Source: Arcuatula senhousia (lineage: Eukaryota > Mollusca > Bivalvia > Mytilida > Mytilidae). Taken from it: DNA of 64,000 nucleotides. The stretch covers positions 40,931,717-40,995,716 of the forward strand of contig OZ020305.1 in NCBI GenBank assembly GCA_963971305.1, given 5' to 3'. Position numbers and translations under genes: made by a program. This document shows, piece by piece, positions 46,111 through 60,300 of the stretch. The first letter of the stretch is position 1, and every line of letters starts with the position of its first letter. The notes below the pieces were generated by a model. It did no database searches and was not told the origin of the DNA. It was given only the letters and a program-made list of their open reading frames with translations.

Positions 46111-46664
46111 GGTTCATCTGTACCTTTCTTTAAAACATGGTGTTATTTCTGATCTATTTTCAGTATATGCACAGCCAAAACTGCACATAAAATTGAAATA
46201 TAAAGTGTAGCTGGACCTAGATATTAAAAATTCCTGCCTTTTCTTAATGAATTTATCCCGAAAAAATCCTTTATTTAAGAGATCTCTTTTTTTTCCGCTT
46301 TTAAAAACACCCGATTTAAGGCTAATATCACTTTCGCCCTTTCTTGATGCCTCAAATTTCATGCAACTTTCAATAAGGGATTTAACTAAAAGTGTTCACC
46401 TCGTTTCATGTAAGAGGCACAATAGGGATAGTTTGTCCTTTTTCAATTTAAAATCCGAACATGCCGAACAGGAAAAAAAAGAGATCTTTATTTTTAAGGA
46501 CCTTAAAACATGTAAAATGAAAATTGATAAAAATTGAATCGGAAATTACCATTTCTAGGTCCAGCTATGCTTTATTTTAAAATTTTATTTGTAGGTTTTG
46601 TTCTGCATATACTAAAAAATAGGTAGAAAATTTCACTATTTTTAACAAAAGGTACAGATGAACC
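46111..46664. mobile_element. Foldback MITE, 554 bp, with TTAA target duplication
   Basis: Flanked by TTAA at 46107-46110 and 46665-46668. The outermost bases (GGTTCATCTGTACCTTT) are perfectly inverted, and the arms stay similar for at least ~112 bp, to GCTGGACCTAG near 46211. Weaker pairing continues toward the centre (AGAGATC with a T-run near 46280, and its complement near 46475), so most of the element is one imperfect palindrome. The TTAA target is typical of piggyBac-type transposases, but the ends do not start with CCC. Frames at 46114-46362 and 46247-46537 are by-products. Confidence 0.88.
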
Positions 46665-46668
46665 TTAA

Positions 46669-47340
46669 CTGTTGGAATACACAAGTACAATGATTTTGAT
46701 GGAGTTTTATTATTATTTGTTTTTAATGTCCGCTTTTACGGGACATACATGCTGATGCGTTTTGGTTTTTTCCTTGGTGAGACACGATGTTACGATTTGT
46801 TCATGCTTAAGATACCTACCAATCTAAAAAATATCCAGTACAATCACAGGCCAGACAATCGAAACGAAAATGAGTTAGCAGGAAACAAAACAGTATCTTA
46901 ACTAGGAATATACAGCTCTAGGGTCTATACACCTGATAAAAATCAGTATATAATCCTCAACCCCGATTAACTTCAGCTGAATAATAAACAAACGCAGTGA
47001 CAAAATTGACTTCCAATATGGCTGAATAACAATGCGGCTCTACCAGGTCTTTCTTGATTAAGCCCGGACTCGCCTATCTGTGTTAAATATGTCTGCATGT
47101 ATATGTTGAAAACCTTATAAATAAAAACTTTGAGTTCTAAATGTGGTTTATTGTCAAAGTATTCAAAAATTCTAATACATTCATGCTGTAGACCTCGACG
47201 GTACACCTTTTCTCTGCGGGCATATTTTTTATTGTTGGGCGAATGCAGGCGTATTTTGTTACGACCCAATAATAAAGGGAGGTAATAAAGCCCATGTAAT
47301 CAAAGCACTGAGAGTACTGTTAGTCAGGTATACTTCCAGA
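46669..47340. other. Unassigned stretch, no convincing gene
   Basis: Contains a fourth ATGTCC...GGACAT motif (46736-46756). The minus frame 46973-47269 (98 residues, basic N-terminus) has no domain I recognise and no supporting signals, so I do not call it a gene. Confidence 0.45.
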
Positions 47341-47344
47341 ATAA

Positions 47345-48278
47345 ATGAGATTCGATAATCACGTTTTTTTTTCCAAATAACTTAAAAACCATTACAAATA
47401 GTAAATTTAACATGTATACTGAAATGAATCGGTTTGCAAAGAGCCAGAAGTCCAAGTTTAAAAGTCAAGGTCATCCCGAGCAACAAGGTAACTATTTTCC
47501 AACTACTGATTCAGAATTAAAAACATGCTCATAATACATGTAATATTAGTTCATATTAGAAGGAAAAAATTGTTCATTGAAAACCTGAAAAATTATGTAG
47601 AAAACATACCTTTCCTGATTAATAACCAAAAATAGTTTAAGATATTTTCTACTGCATATTTATCTATGAGTACACGGTGTCTTCCGTAAAATTCACTAAT
47701 GGTTTGGATTAGAGACTTGGGACCCTGACAAATCAGTTAAGGTGATGTATAATACATTTAAAAAAGTCAAGGTCATCCTATAGAAACAGTTTATCACGAT
47801 TATCTTACTAAAAGTTTGGTTTAGAAATGCACATGATTTGGTCCACCATTTTCAAAACGGCCGCCATAACAGTCCCCAGAATGGTGTTTTTTGCCAATAT
47901 CTCTAAAGCCTTTATAGATAATATAGTAAACATGAATATTTTTTTTCTGATCAGTAGGGAAAAACCCATTAAATGGTATGAAAGTCAAAGGTCAAGGCAA
48001 TTCCTTAGCAACAAGAAAACCTATGGCAAAAGTCCCTAGCAACCATATGTATGGCCCAATTACAGTTAAAACCATCTTTTCAGACCGGAAGTGACACTTT
48101 GTCCCTAGCAACTATACGTTTTTGAGATTTGTAAGAACAGGCCTACCATTTACAACCAAGGTCAAGATCAATAGATCATGTTTACAAGATAGTGACGGAT
48201 AAATGGCCACTGACCGGACTTCTTGAACAGAAGACAGGGAAAGACCTCACATTAGTTCTCTGAACGAATGTCTTTTTA
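47345..48278. repeat. Decayed S1-like unit with recognisable right end
   Basis: S1 landmarks appear in diverged form: ATAACTTAAAAACCATTACA, AGCAACAAGGTAAC, AAAACGGCCGCC, TATAGTAAACATGAAT. The right end GGGAAAGACCTCACATTAG with a hairpin (one mismatch) and a T-run ends at about 48278, immediately before a boundary hairpin. Confidence 0.75.
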
Positions 48279-48280
48279 TT

Positions 48281-48340
48281 AAGGTCTTTCCCTTCCACAG
48301 AAGGAAAGACCTTACTGTATTTCTTATGATTATTATTATT
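48281..48340. repeat. Boundary-hairpin unit (CCTTC/GAAGG) before the S3 array
   Basis: A single hairpin unit plus ATT run joins the decayed S1 unit to the first S3 monomer, whose own hairpin starts at 48341. Confidence 0.9.
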
Positions 48341-51300
48341 AAGGTCTTTCCCTTTCCAAGGGAAGACCTTATTGTATTTCTTCCGATTATTATTTTCTTT
48401 CTTCCGCCGTAAACGACAAATTTCAACTATGAGAAGTACGCGACATGTCGCAATGATACTTAGTATACTTTATCGGTCAATGTTTGTCGTTTCAGAAAAA
48501 ACACTTGGGTACCGTACCCTTTCGCGTATAAAAGTTATCTCCCTTTTTGCGTAAAAGTTTGTTGACGCTTCTCCTCCTAAACCATAAATGATACCAAGTT
48601 AAATCCTTTTGAAATAGGAAGACTGACTCTTGGTGTTGTGCCATCACTATTTCTTATTATCTTATATTGACCAATACAGGAGTTATTCCCCTTTAAACTT
48701 TGACTTTTTTAGTATAAAATTCTAAAATCAACAAATCTTAAGATATTTTAATGAAACTTAATATACAAGGTCAGTGACCCCTAAGGACCAAAATGGGGTC
48801 AAGGTCAAAGGTCAAGGTCATCATATGTAAATTTTCATAAAATGAGCCTTTTTTCATTGCGAAATAACTCAAACAAAATCTAGGCTTTTTTTCATTTTTT
48901 TTTGCATGACATGATGTGATATTGTCTTTTCAGCTGAACGCAAAAAATTATTTGGAAAAAAGTGAAAAAATGGTGTCGCGACATGGATTATTGTGAAAAA
49001 TAGACCGCATCACTGTACTAAGCCATTGTATGACCTTGAAGAATTTTTCAAGGTCAAATCAACTTACTTTCACTATTCCAATCAGTTTCCATCATTATAA
49101 GTCCTCAAATCTAAAAAATAAGCAAGTTGATATGCCACGCCCCCTTTTTTTGAAAATTTGGAAATTTGCCATTTTTGACAAAAAAATGTAATTTTTGGGT
49201 AAAAACACCTTATTTGACCATAATTAGATGATATCAATCCTGAAAACCCAGAAAAAATCCCATCTGCCCTCTTTTTTAAGGTCTTTCCCTTTCCAAGGGA
49301 AGACCTTATTGTATTTCTTCCGATTATTATTTTCTTTCTTCCGCCGTAAACGACAAATTTCAACTATGAGAAGTACGCGACATGTCGCAATGATACTTAG
49401 TATACTTTATCGGTCAATGTTTGTCGTTTCAGAAAAAACACTTGGGTACCGTACCCTTTCGCGTATAAAAGTTATCTCCCTTTTTGCGTAAAAGTTTGTT
49501 GACGCTTCTCCTCCTAAACCATAAATGATACCAAGTTAAATCCTTTTGAAATAGGAAGACTGACTCTTGGTGTTGTGCCATCACTATTTCTTATTATCTT
49601 ATATTGACCAATACAGGAGTTATTCCCCTTTAAACTTTGACTTTTTTAGTATAAAATTCTAAAATCAACAAATCTTAAGATATTTTAATGAAACTTAATA
49701 TACAAGGTCAGTGACCCCTAAGGACCAAAATGGGGTCAAGGTCAAAGGTCAAGGTCATCATATGTAAATTTTCATAAAATGAGCCTTTTTTCATTGCGAA
49801 ATAACTCAAACAAAATCTAGGCTTTTTTTCATTTTTTTTTGCATGACATGATGTGATATTGTCTTTTCAGCTGAACGCAAAAAATTATTTGGAAAAAAGT
49901 GAAAAAATGGTGTCGCGACATGGATTATTGTGAAAAATAGACCGCATCACTGTACTAAGCCATTGTATGACCTTGAAGAATTTTTCAAGGTCAAATCAAC
50001 TTACTTTCACTATTCCAATCAGTTTCCATCATTATAAGTCCTCAAATCTAAAAAATAAGCAAGTTGATATGCCACGCCCCCTTTTTTTGAAAATTTGGAA
50101 ATTTGCCATTTTTGACAAAAAAATGTAATTTTTGGGTAAAAACACCTTATTTGACCATAATTAGATGATATCAATCCTGAAAACCCAGAAAAAATCCCAT
50201 CTGCCCTCTTTTTTAAGGTCTTTCCCTTTCCAAGGGAAGACCTTATTGTATTTCTTCCGATTATTATTTTCTTTCTTCCGCCGTAAACGACAAATTTCAA
50301 CTATGAGAAGTACGCGACATGTCGCAATGATACTTAGTATACTTTATCGGTCAATGTTTGTCGTTTCAGAAAAAACACTTGGGTACCGTACCCTTTCGCG
50401 TATAAAAGTTATCTCCCTTTTTGCGTAAAAGTTTGTTGACGCTTCTCCTCCTAAACCATAAATGATACCAAGTTAAATCCTTTTGAAATAGGAAGACTGA
50501 CTCTTGGTGTTGTGCCATCACTATTTCTTATTATCTTATATTGACCAATACAGGAGTTATTCCCCTTTAAACTTTGACTTTTTTAGTATAAAATTCTAAA
50601 ATCAACAAATCTTAAGATATTTTAATGAAACTTAATATACAAGGTCAGTGACCCCTAAGGACCAAAATGGGGTCAAGGTCAAAGGTCAAGGTCATCATAT
50701 GTAAATTTTCATAAAATGAGCCTTTTTTCATTGCGAAATAACTCAAACAAAATCTAGGCTTTTTTTCATTTTTTTTTGCATGACATGATGTGATATTGTC
50801 TTTTCAGCTGAACGCAAAAAATTATTTGGAAAAAAGTGAAAAAATGGTGTCGCGACATGGATTATTGTGAAAAATAGACCGCATCACTGTACTAAGCCAT
50901 TGTATGACCTTGAAGAATTTTTCAAGGTCAAATCAACTTACTTTCACTATTCCAATCAGTTTCCATCATTATAAGTCCTCAAATCTAAAAAATAAGCAAG
51001 TTGATATGCCACGCCCCCTTTTTTTGAAAATTTGGAAATTTGCCATTTTTGACAAAAAAATGTAATTTTTGGGTAAAAACACCTTATTTGACCATAATTA
51101 GATGATATCAATCCTGAAAACCCAGAAAAAATCCCATCTGCCCTCTTTTTTAAGGTCTTTCCCTTTCCAAGGGAAGACCTTATTGTATTTCTTCCGATTA
51201 TTATTTTCTTTCTTCCGCCGTAAACGACAAATTTCAACTATGAGAAGTACGCGACATGTCGCAATGATACTTAGTATACTTTATCGGTCAATGTTTGTCG

Positions 51301-54300
51301 TTTCAGAAAAAACACTTGGGTACCGTACCCTTTCGCGTATAAAAGTTATCTCCCTTTTTGCGTAAAAGTTTGTTGACGCTTCTCCTCCTAAACCATAAAT
51401 GATACCAAGTTAAATCCTTTTGAAATAGGAAGACTGACTCTTGGTGTTGTGCCATCACTATTTCTTATTATCTTATATTGACCAATACAGGAGTTATTCC
51501 CCTTTAAACTTTGACTTTTTTAGTATAAAATTCTAAAATCAACAAATCTTAAGATATTTTAATGAAACTTAATATACAAGGTCAGTGACCCCTAAGGACC
51601 AAAATGGGGTCAAGGTCAAAGGTCAAGGTCATCATATGTAAATTTTCATAAAATGAGCCTTTTTTCATTGCGAAATAACTCAAACAAAATCTAGGCTTTT
51701 TTTCATTTTTTTTTGCATGACATGATGTGATATTGTCTTTTCAGCTGAACGCAAAAAATTATTTGGAAAAAAGTGAAAAAATGGTGTCGCGACATGGATT
51801 ATTGTGAAAAATAGACCGCATCACTGTACTAAGCCATTGTATGACCTTGAAGAATTTTTCAAGGTCAAATCAACTTACTTTCACTATTCCAATCAGTTTC
51901 CATCATTATAAGTCCTCAAATCTAAAAAATAAGCAAGTTGATATGCCACGCCCCCTTTTTTTGAAAATTTGGAAATTTGCCATTTTTGACAAAAAAATGT
52001 AATTTTTGGGTAAAAACACCTTATTTGACCATAATTAGATGATATCAATCCTGAAAACCCAGAAAAAATCCCATCTGCCCTCTTTTTTAAGGTCTTTCCC
52101 TTTCCAAGGGAAGACCTTATTGTATTTCTTCCGATTATTATTTTCTTTCTTCCGCCGTAAACGACAAATTTCAACTATGAGAAGTACGCGACATGTCGCA
52201 ATGATACTTAGTATACTTTATCGGTCAATGTTTGTCGTTTCAGAAAAAACACTTGGGTACCGTACCCTTTCGCGTATAAAAGTTATCTCCCTTTTTGCGT
52301 AAAAGTTTGTTGACGCTTCTCCTCCTAAACCATAAATGATACCAAGTTAAATCCTTTTGAAATAGGAAGACTGACTCTTGGTGTTGTGCCATCACTATTT
52401 CTTATTATCTTATATTGACCAATACAGGAGTTATTCCCCTTTAAACTTTGACTTTTTTAGTATAAAATTCTAAAATCAACAAATCTTAAGATATTTTAAT
52501 GAAACTTAATATACAAGGTCAGTGACCCCTAAGGACCAAAATGGGGTCAAGGTCAAAGGTCAAGGTCATCATATGTAAATTTTCATAAAATGAGCCTTTT
52601 TTCATTGCGAAATAACTCAAACAAAATCTAGGCTTTTTTTCATTTTTTTTTGCATGACATGATGTGATATTGTCTTTTCAGCTGAACGCAAAAAATTATT
52701 TGGAAAAAAGTGAAAAAATGGTGTCGCGACATGGATTATTGTGAAAAATAGACCGCATCACTGTACTAAGCCATTGTATGACCTTGAAGAATTTTTCAAG
52801 GTCAAATCAACTTACTTTCACTATTCCAATCAGTTTCCATCATTATAAGTCCTCAAATCTAAAAAATAAGCAAGTTGATATGCCACGCCCCCTTTTTTTG
52901 AAAATTTGGAAATTTGCCATTTTTGACAAAAAAATGTAATTTTTGGGTAAAAACACCTTATTTGACCATAATTAGATGATATCAATCCTGAAAACCCAGA
53001 AAAAATCCCATCTGCCCTCTTTTTTAAGGTCTTTCCCTTTCCAAGGGAAGACCTTATTGTATTTCTTCCGATTATTATTTTCTTTCTTCCGCCGTAAACG
53101 ACAAATTTCAACTATGAGAAGTACGCGACATGTCGCAATGATACTTAGTATACTTTATCGGTCAATGTTTGTCGTTTCAGAAAAAACACTTGGGTACCGT
53201 ACCCTTTCGCGTATAAAAGTTATCTCCCTTTTTGCGTAAAAGTTTGTTGACGCTTCTCCTCCTAAACCATAAATGATACCAAGTTAAATCCTTTTGAAAT
53301 AGGAAGACTGACTCTTGGTGTTGTGCCATCACTATTTCTTATTATCTTATATTGACCAATACAGGAGTTATTCCCCTTTAAACTTTGACTTTTTTAGTAT
53401 AAAATTCTAAAATCAACAAATCTTAAGATATTTTAATGAAACTTAATATACAAGGTCAGTGACCCCTAAGGACCAAAATGGGGTCAAGGTCAAAGGTCAA
53501 GGTCATCATATGTAAATTTTCATAAAATGAGCCTTTTTTCATTGCGAAATAACTCAAACAAAATCTAGGCTTTTTTTCATTTTTTTTTGCATGACATGAT
53601 GTGATATTGTCTTTTCAGCTGAACGCAAAAAATTATTTGGAAAAAAGTGAAAAAATGGTGTCGCGACATGGATTATTGTGAAAAATAGACCGCATCACTG
53701 TACTAAGCCATTGTATGACCTTGAAGAATTTTTCAAGGTCAAATCAACTTACTTTCACTATTCCAATCAGTTTCCATCATTATAAGTCCTCAAATCTAAA
53801 AAATAAGCAAGTTGATATGCCACGCCCCCTTTTTTTGAAAATTTGGAAATTTGCCATTTTTGACAAAAAAATGTAATTTTTGGGTAAAAACACCTTATTT
53901 GACCATAATTAGATGATATCAATCCTGAAAACCCAGAAAAAATCCCATCTGCCCTCTTTTTTAAGGTCTTTCCCTTTCCAAGGGAAGACCTTATTGTATT
54001 TCTTCCGATTATTATTTTCTTTCTTCTGCCGTAAACGACAAATTTCAACTATGAGAAGTACGCGACATGTCGCAATGATACTTAGTATACTTTATCGGTC
54101 AATGTTTGTCGTTTCAGAAAAAACACTTGGGTACCGTACCCTTTCGCGTATAAAAGTTATCTCCCTTTTTGCGTAAAAGTTTGTTGACGCTTCTCCTCCT
54201 AAACCATAAATGATACCAAGTTAAATCCTTTTGAAATAGGAAGACTGACTCTTGGTGTTGTGCCATCACTATTTCTTATTATCTTATATTGACCAATACA

Positions 54301-57300
54301 GGAGTTATTCCCCTTTAAACTTTGACTTTTTTAGTATAAAATTCTAAAATCAACAAATCTTAAGATATTTTAATGAAACTTAATATACAAGGTCAGTGAC
54401 CCCTAAGGACCAAAATGGGGTCAAGGTCAAAGGTCAAGGTCATCATATGTAAATTTTCATAAAATGAGCCTTTTTTCATTGCGAAATAACTCAAACAAAA
54501 TCTAGGCTTTTTTTCATTTTTTTTTGCATGACATGATGTGATATTGTCTTTTCAGCTGAACGCAAAAAATTATTTGGAAAAAAGTGAAAAAATGGTGTCG
54601 CGACATGGATTATTGTGAAAAATAGACCGCATCACTGTACTAAGCCATTGTATGACCTTGAAGAATTTTTCAAGGTCAAATCAACTTACTTTCACTATTC
54701 CAATCAGTTTCCATCATTATAAGTCCTCAAATCTAAAAAATAAGCAAGTTGATATGCCACGCCCCCTTTTTTTGAAAATTTGGAAATTTGCCATTTTTGA
54801 CAAAAAAATGTAATTTTTGGGTAAAAACACCTTATTTGACCATAATTAGATGATATCAATCCTGAAAACCCAGAAAAAATCCCATCTGCCCTCTTTTTTA
54901 AGGTCTTTCCCTTTCCAAGGGAAGACCTTATTGTATTTCTTCCGATTATTATTTTCTTTCTTCCGCCGTAAACGACAAATTTCAACTATGAGAAGTACGC
55001 GACATGTCGCAATGATACTTAGTATACTTTATCGGTCAATGTTTGTCGTTTCAGAAAAAACACTTGGGTACCGTACCCTTTCGCGTATAAAAGTTATCTC
55101 CCTTTTTGCGTAAAAGTTTGTTGACGCTTCTCCTCCTAAACCATAAATGATACCAAGTTAAATCCTTTTGAAATAGGAAGACTGACTCTTGGTGTTGTGC
55201 CATCACTATTTCTTATTATCTTATATTGACCAATACAGGAGTTATTCCCCTTTAAACTTTGACTTTTTTAGTATAAAATTCTAAAATCAACAAATCTTAA
55301 GATATTTTAATGAAACTTAATATACAAGGTCAGTGACCCCTAAGGACCAAAATGGGGTCAAGGTCAAAGGTCAAGGTCATCATATGTAAATTTTCATAAA
55401 ATGAGCCTTTTTTCATTGCGAAATAACTCAAACAAAATCTAGGCTTTTTTTCATTTTTTTTTGCATGACATGATGTGATATTGTCTTTTCAGCTGAACGC
55501 AAAAAATTATTTGGAAAAAAGTGAAAAAATGGTGTCGCGACATGGATTATTGTGAAAAATAGACCGCATCACTGTACTAAGCCATTGTATGACCTTGAAG
55601 AATTTTTCAAGGTCAAATCAACTTACTTTCACTATTCCAATCAGTTTCCATCATTATAAGTCCTCAAATCTAAAAAATAAGCAAGTTGATATGCCACGCC
55701 CCCTTTTTTTGAAAATTTGGAAATTTGCCATTTTTGACAAAAAAATGTAATTTTTGGGTAAAAACACCTTATTTGACCATAATTAGATGATATCAATCCT
55801 GAAAACCCAGAAAAAATCCCATCTGCCCTCTTTTTTAAGGTCTTTCCCTTTCCAAGGGAAGACCTTATTGTATTTCTTCCGATTATTATTTTCTTTCTTC
55901 CGCCGTAAACGACAAATTTCAACTATGAGAAGTACGCGACATGTCGCAATGATACTTAGTATACTTTATCGGTCAATGTTTGTCGTTTCAGAAAAAACAC
56001 TTGGGTACCGTACCCTTTCGCGTATAAAAGTTATCTCCCTTTTTGCGTAAAAGTTTGTTGACGCTTCTCCTCCTAAACCATAAATGATACCAAGTTAAAT
56101 CCTTTTGAAATAGGAAGACTGACTCTTGGTGTTGTGCCATCACTATTTCTTATTATCTTATATTGACCAATACAGGAGTTATTCCCCTTTAAACTTTGAC
56201 TTTTTTAGTATAAAATTCTAAAATCAACAAATCTTAAGATATTTTAATGAAACTTAATATACAAGGTCAGTGACCCCTAAGGACCAAAATGGGGTCAAGG
56301 TCAAAGGTCAAGGTCATCATATGTAAATTTTCATAAAATGAGCCTTTTTTCATTGCGAAATAACTCAAACAAAATCTAGGCTTTTTTTCATTTTTTTTTG
56401 CATGACATGATGTGATATTGTCTTTTCAGCTGAACGCAAAAAATTATTTGGAAAAAAGTGAAAAAATGGTGTCGCGACATGGATTATTGTGAAAAATAGA
56501 CCGCATCACTGTACTAAGCCATTGTATGACCTTGAAGAATTTTTCAAGGTCAAATCAACTTACTTTCACTATTCCAATCAGTTTCCATCATTATAAGTCC
56601 TCAAATCTAAAAAATAAGCAAGTTGATATGCCACGCCCCCTTTTTTTGAAAATTTGGAAATTTGCCATTTTTGACAAAAAAATGTAATTTTTGGGTAAAA
56701 ACACCTTATTTGACCATAATTAGATGATATCAATCCTGAAAACCCAGAAAAAATCCCATCTGCCCTCTTTTTTAAGGTCTTTCCCTTTCCAAGGGAAGAC
56801 CTTATTGTATTTCTTCCGATTATTATTTTCTTTCTTCCGCCGTAAACGACAAATTTCAACTATGAGAAGTACGCGACATGTCGCAATGATACTTAGTATA
56901 CTTTATCGGTCAATGTTTGTCGTTTCAGAAAAAACACTTGGGTACCGTACCCTTTCGCGTATAAAAGTTATCTCCCTTTTTGCGTAAAAGTTTGTTGACG
57001 CTTCTCCTCCTAAACCATAAATGATACCAAGTTAAATCCTTTTGAAATAGGAAGACTGACTCTTGGTGTTGTGCCATCACTATTTCTTATTATCTTATAT
57101 TGACCAATACAGGAGTTATTCCCCTTTAAACTTTGACTTTTTTAGTATAAAATTCTAAAATCAACAAATCTTAAGATATTTTAATGAAACTTAATATACA
57201 AGGTCAGTGACCCCTAAGGACCAAAATGGGGTCAAGGTCAAAGGTCAAGGTCATCATATGTAAATTTTCATAAAATGAGCCTTTTTTCATTGCGAAATAA

Positions 57301-60300
57301 CTCAAACAAAATCTAGGCTTTTTTTCATTTTTTTTGCATGACATGATGTGATATTGTCTTTTCAGCTGAACGCAAAAAATTATTTGGAAAAAAGTGAAAA
57401 AATGGTGTCGCGACATGGATTATTGTGAAAAATAGACCGCATCACTGTACTAAGCCATTGTATGACCTTGAAGAATTTTTCAAGGTCAAATCAACTTACT
57501 TTCACTATTCCAATCAGTTTCCATCATTATAAGTCCTCAAATCTAAAAAATAAGCAAGTTGATATGCCACGCCCCCTTTTTTTGAAAATTTGGAAATTTG
57601 CCATTTTTGACAAAAAAATGTAATTTTTGGGTAAAAACACCTTATTTGACCATAATTAGATGATATCAATCCTGAAAACCCAGAAAAAATCCCATCTGCC
57701 CTCTTTTTTAAGGTCTTTCCCTTTCCAAGGGAAGACCTTATTGTATTTCTTCCGATTATTATTTTCTTTCTTCCGCCGTAAACGACAAATTTCAACTATG
57801 AGAAGTACGCGACATGTCGCAATGATACTTAGTATACTTTATCGGTCAATGTTTGTCGTTTCAGAAAAAACACTTGGGTACCGTACCCTTTCGCGTATAA
57901 AAGTTATCTCCCTTTTTGCGTAAAAGTTTGTTGACGCTTCTCCTCCTAAACCATAAATGATACCAAGTTAAATCCTTTTGAAATAGGAAGACTGACTCTT
58001 GGTGTTGTGCCATCACTATTTCTTATTATCTTATATTGACCAATACAGGAGTTATTCCCCTTTAAACTTTGACTTTTTTAGTATAAAATTCTAAAATCAA
58101 CAAATCTTAAGATATTTTAATGAAACTTAATATACAAGGTCAGTGACCCCTAAGGACCAAAATGGGGTCAAGGTCAAAGGTCAAGGTCATCATATGTAAA
58201 TTTTCATAAAATGAGCCTTTTTTCATTGCGAAATAACTCAAACAAAATCTAGGCTTTTTTTCATTTTTTTTTGCATGACATGATGTGATATTGTCTTTTC
58301 AGCTGAACGCAAAAAATTATTTGGAAAAAAGTGAAAAAATGGTGTCGCGACATGGATTATTGTGAAAAATAGACCGCATCACTGTACTAAGCCATTGTAT
58401 GACCTTGAAGAATTTTTCAAGGTCAAATCAACTTACTTTCACTATTCCAATCAGTTTCCATCATTATAAGTCCTCAAATCTAAAAAATAAGCAAGTTGAT
58501 ATGCCACGCCCCCTTTTTTTGAAAATTTGGAAATTTGCCATTTTTGACAAAAAAATGTAATTTTTGGGTAAAAACACCTTATTTGACCATAATTAGATGA
58601 TATCAATCCTGAAAACCCAGAAAAAATCCCATCTGCCCTCTTTTTTAAGGTCTTTCCCTTTCCAAGGGAAGACCTTATTGTATTTCTTCCGATTATTATT
58701 TTCTTTCTTCCGCCGTAAACGACAAATTTCAACTATGAGAAGTACGCGACATGTCGCAATGATACTTAGTATACTTTATCGGTCAATGTTTGTCGTTTCA
58801 GAAAAAACACTTGGGTACCGTACCCTTTCGCGTATAAAAGTTATCTCCCTTTTTGCGTAAAAGTTTGTTGACGCTTCTCCTCCTAAACCATAAATGATAC
58901 CAAGTTAAATCCTTTTGAAATAGGAAGACTGACTCTTGGTGTTGTGCCATCACTATTTCTTATTATCTTATATTGACCAATACAGGAGTTATTCCCCTTT
59001 AAACTTTGACTTTTTTAGTATAAAATTCTAAAATCAACAAATCTTAAGATATTTTAATGAAACTTAATATACAAGGTCAGTGACCCCTAAGGACCAAAAT
59101 GGGGTCAAGGTCAAAGGTCAAGGTCATCATATGTAAATTTTCATAAAATGAGCCTTTTTTCATTGCGAAATAACTCAAACAAAATCTAGGCTTTTTTTCA
59201 TTTTTTTTTGCATGACATGATGTGATATTGTCTTTTCAGCTGAACGCAAAAAATTATTTGGAAAAAAGTGAAAAAATGGTGTCGCGACATGGATTATTGT
59301 GAAAAATAGACCGCATCACTGTACTAAGCCATTGTATGACCTTGAAGAATTTTTCAAGGTCAAATCAACTTACTTTCACTATTCCAATCAGTTTCCATCA
59401 TTATAAGTCCTCAAATCTAAAAAATAAGCAAGTTGATATGCCACGCCCCCTTTTTTTGAAAATTTGGAAATTTGCCATTTTTGACAAAAAAATGTAATTT
59501 TTGGGTAAAAACACCTTATTTGACCATAATTAGATGATATCAATCCTGAAAACCCAGAAAAAATCCCATCTGCCCTCTTTTTTAAGGTCTTTCCCTTTCC
59601 AAGGGAAGACCTTATTGTATTTCTTCCGATTATTATTTTCTTTCTTCCGCCGTAAACGACAAATTTCAACTATGAGAAGTACGCGACATGTCGCAATGAT
59701 ACTTAGTATACTTTATCGGTCAATGTTTGTCGTTTCAGAAAAAACACTTGGGTACCGTACCCTTTCGCGTATAAAAGTTATCTCCCTTTTTGCGTAAAAG
59801 TTTGTTGACGCTTCTCCTCCTAAACCATAAATGATACCAAGTTAAATCCTTTTGAAATAGGAAGACTGACTCTTGGTGTTGTGCCATCACTATTTCTTAT
59901 TATCTTATATTGACCAATACAGGAGTTATTCCCCTTTAAACTTTGACTTTTTTAGTATAAAATTCTAAAATCAACAAATCTTAAGATATTTTAATGAAAC
60001 TTAATATACAAGGTCAGTGACCCCTAAGGACCAAAATGGGGTCAAGGTCAAAGGTCAAGGTCATCATATGTAAATTTTCATAAAATGAGCCTTTTTTCAT
60101 TGCGAAATAACTCAAACAAAATCTAGGCTTTTTTCATTTTTTTTTGCATGACATGATGTGATATTGTCTTTTCAGCTGAACGCAAAAAATTATTTGGAAA
60201 AAAGTGAAAAAATGGTGTCGCGACATGGATTATTGTGAAAAATAGACCGCATCACTGTACTAAGCCATTGTATGACCTTGAAGAATTTTTCAAGGTCAAA

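Noticed and set aside
46973..47269. 98-residue minus-strand frame as a gene
   Set aside because: No recognisable domain, no splice or promoter context, and it sits in repeat-derived sequence.
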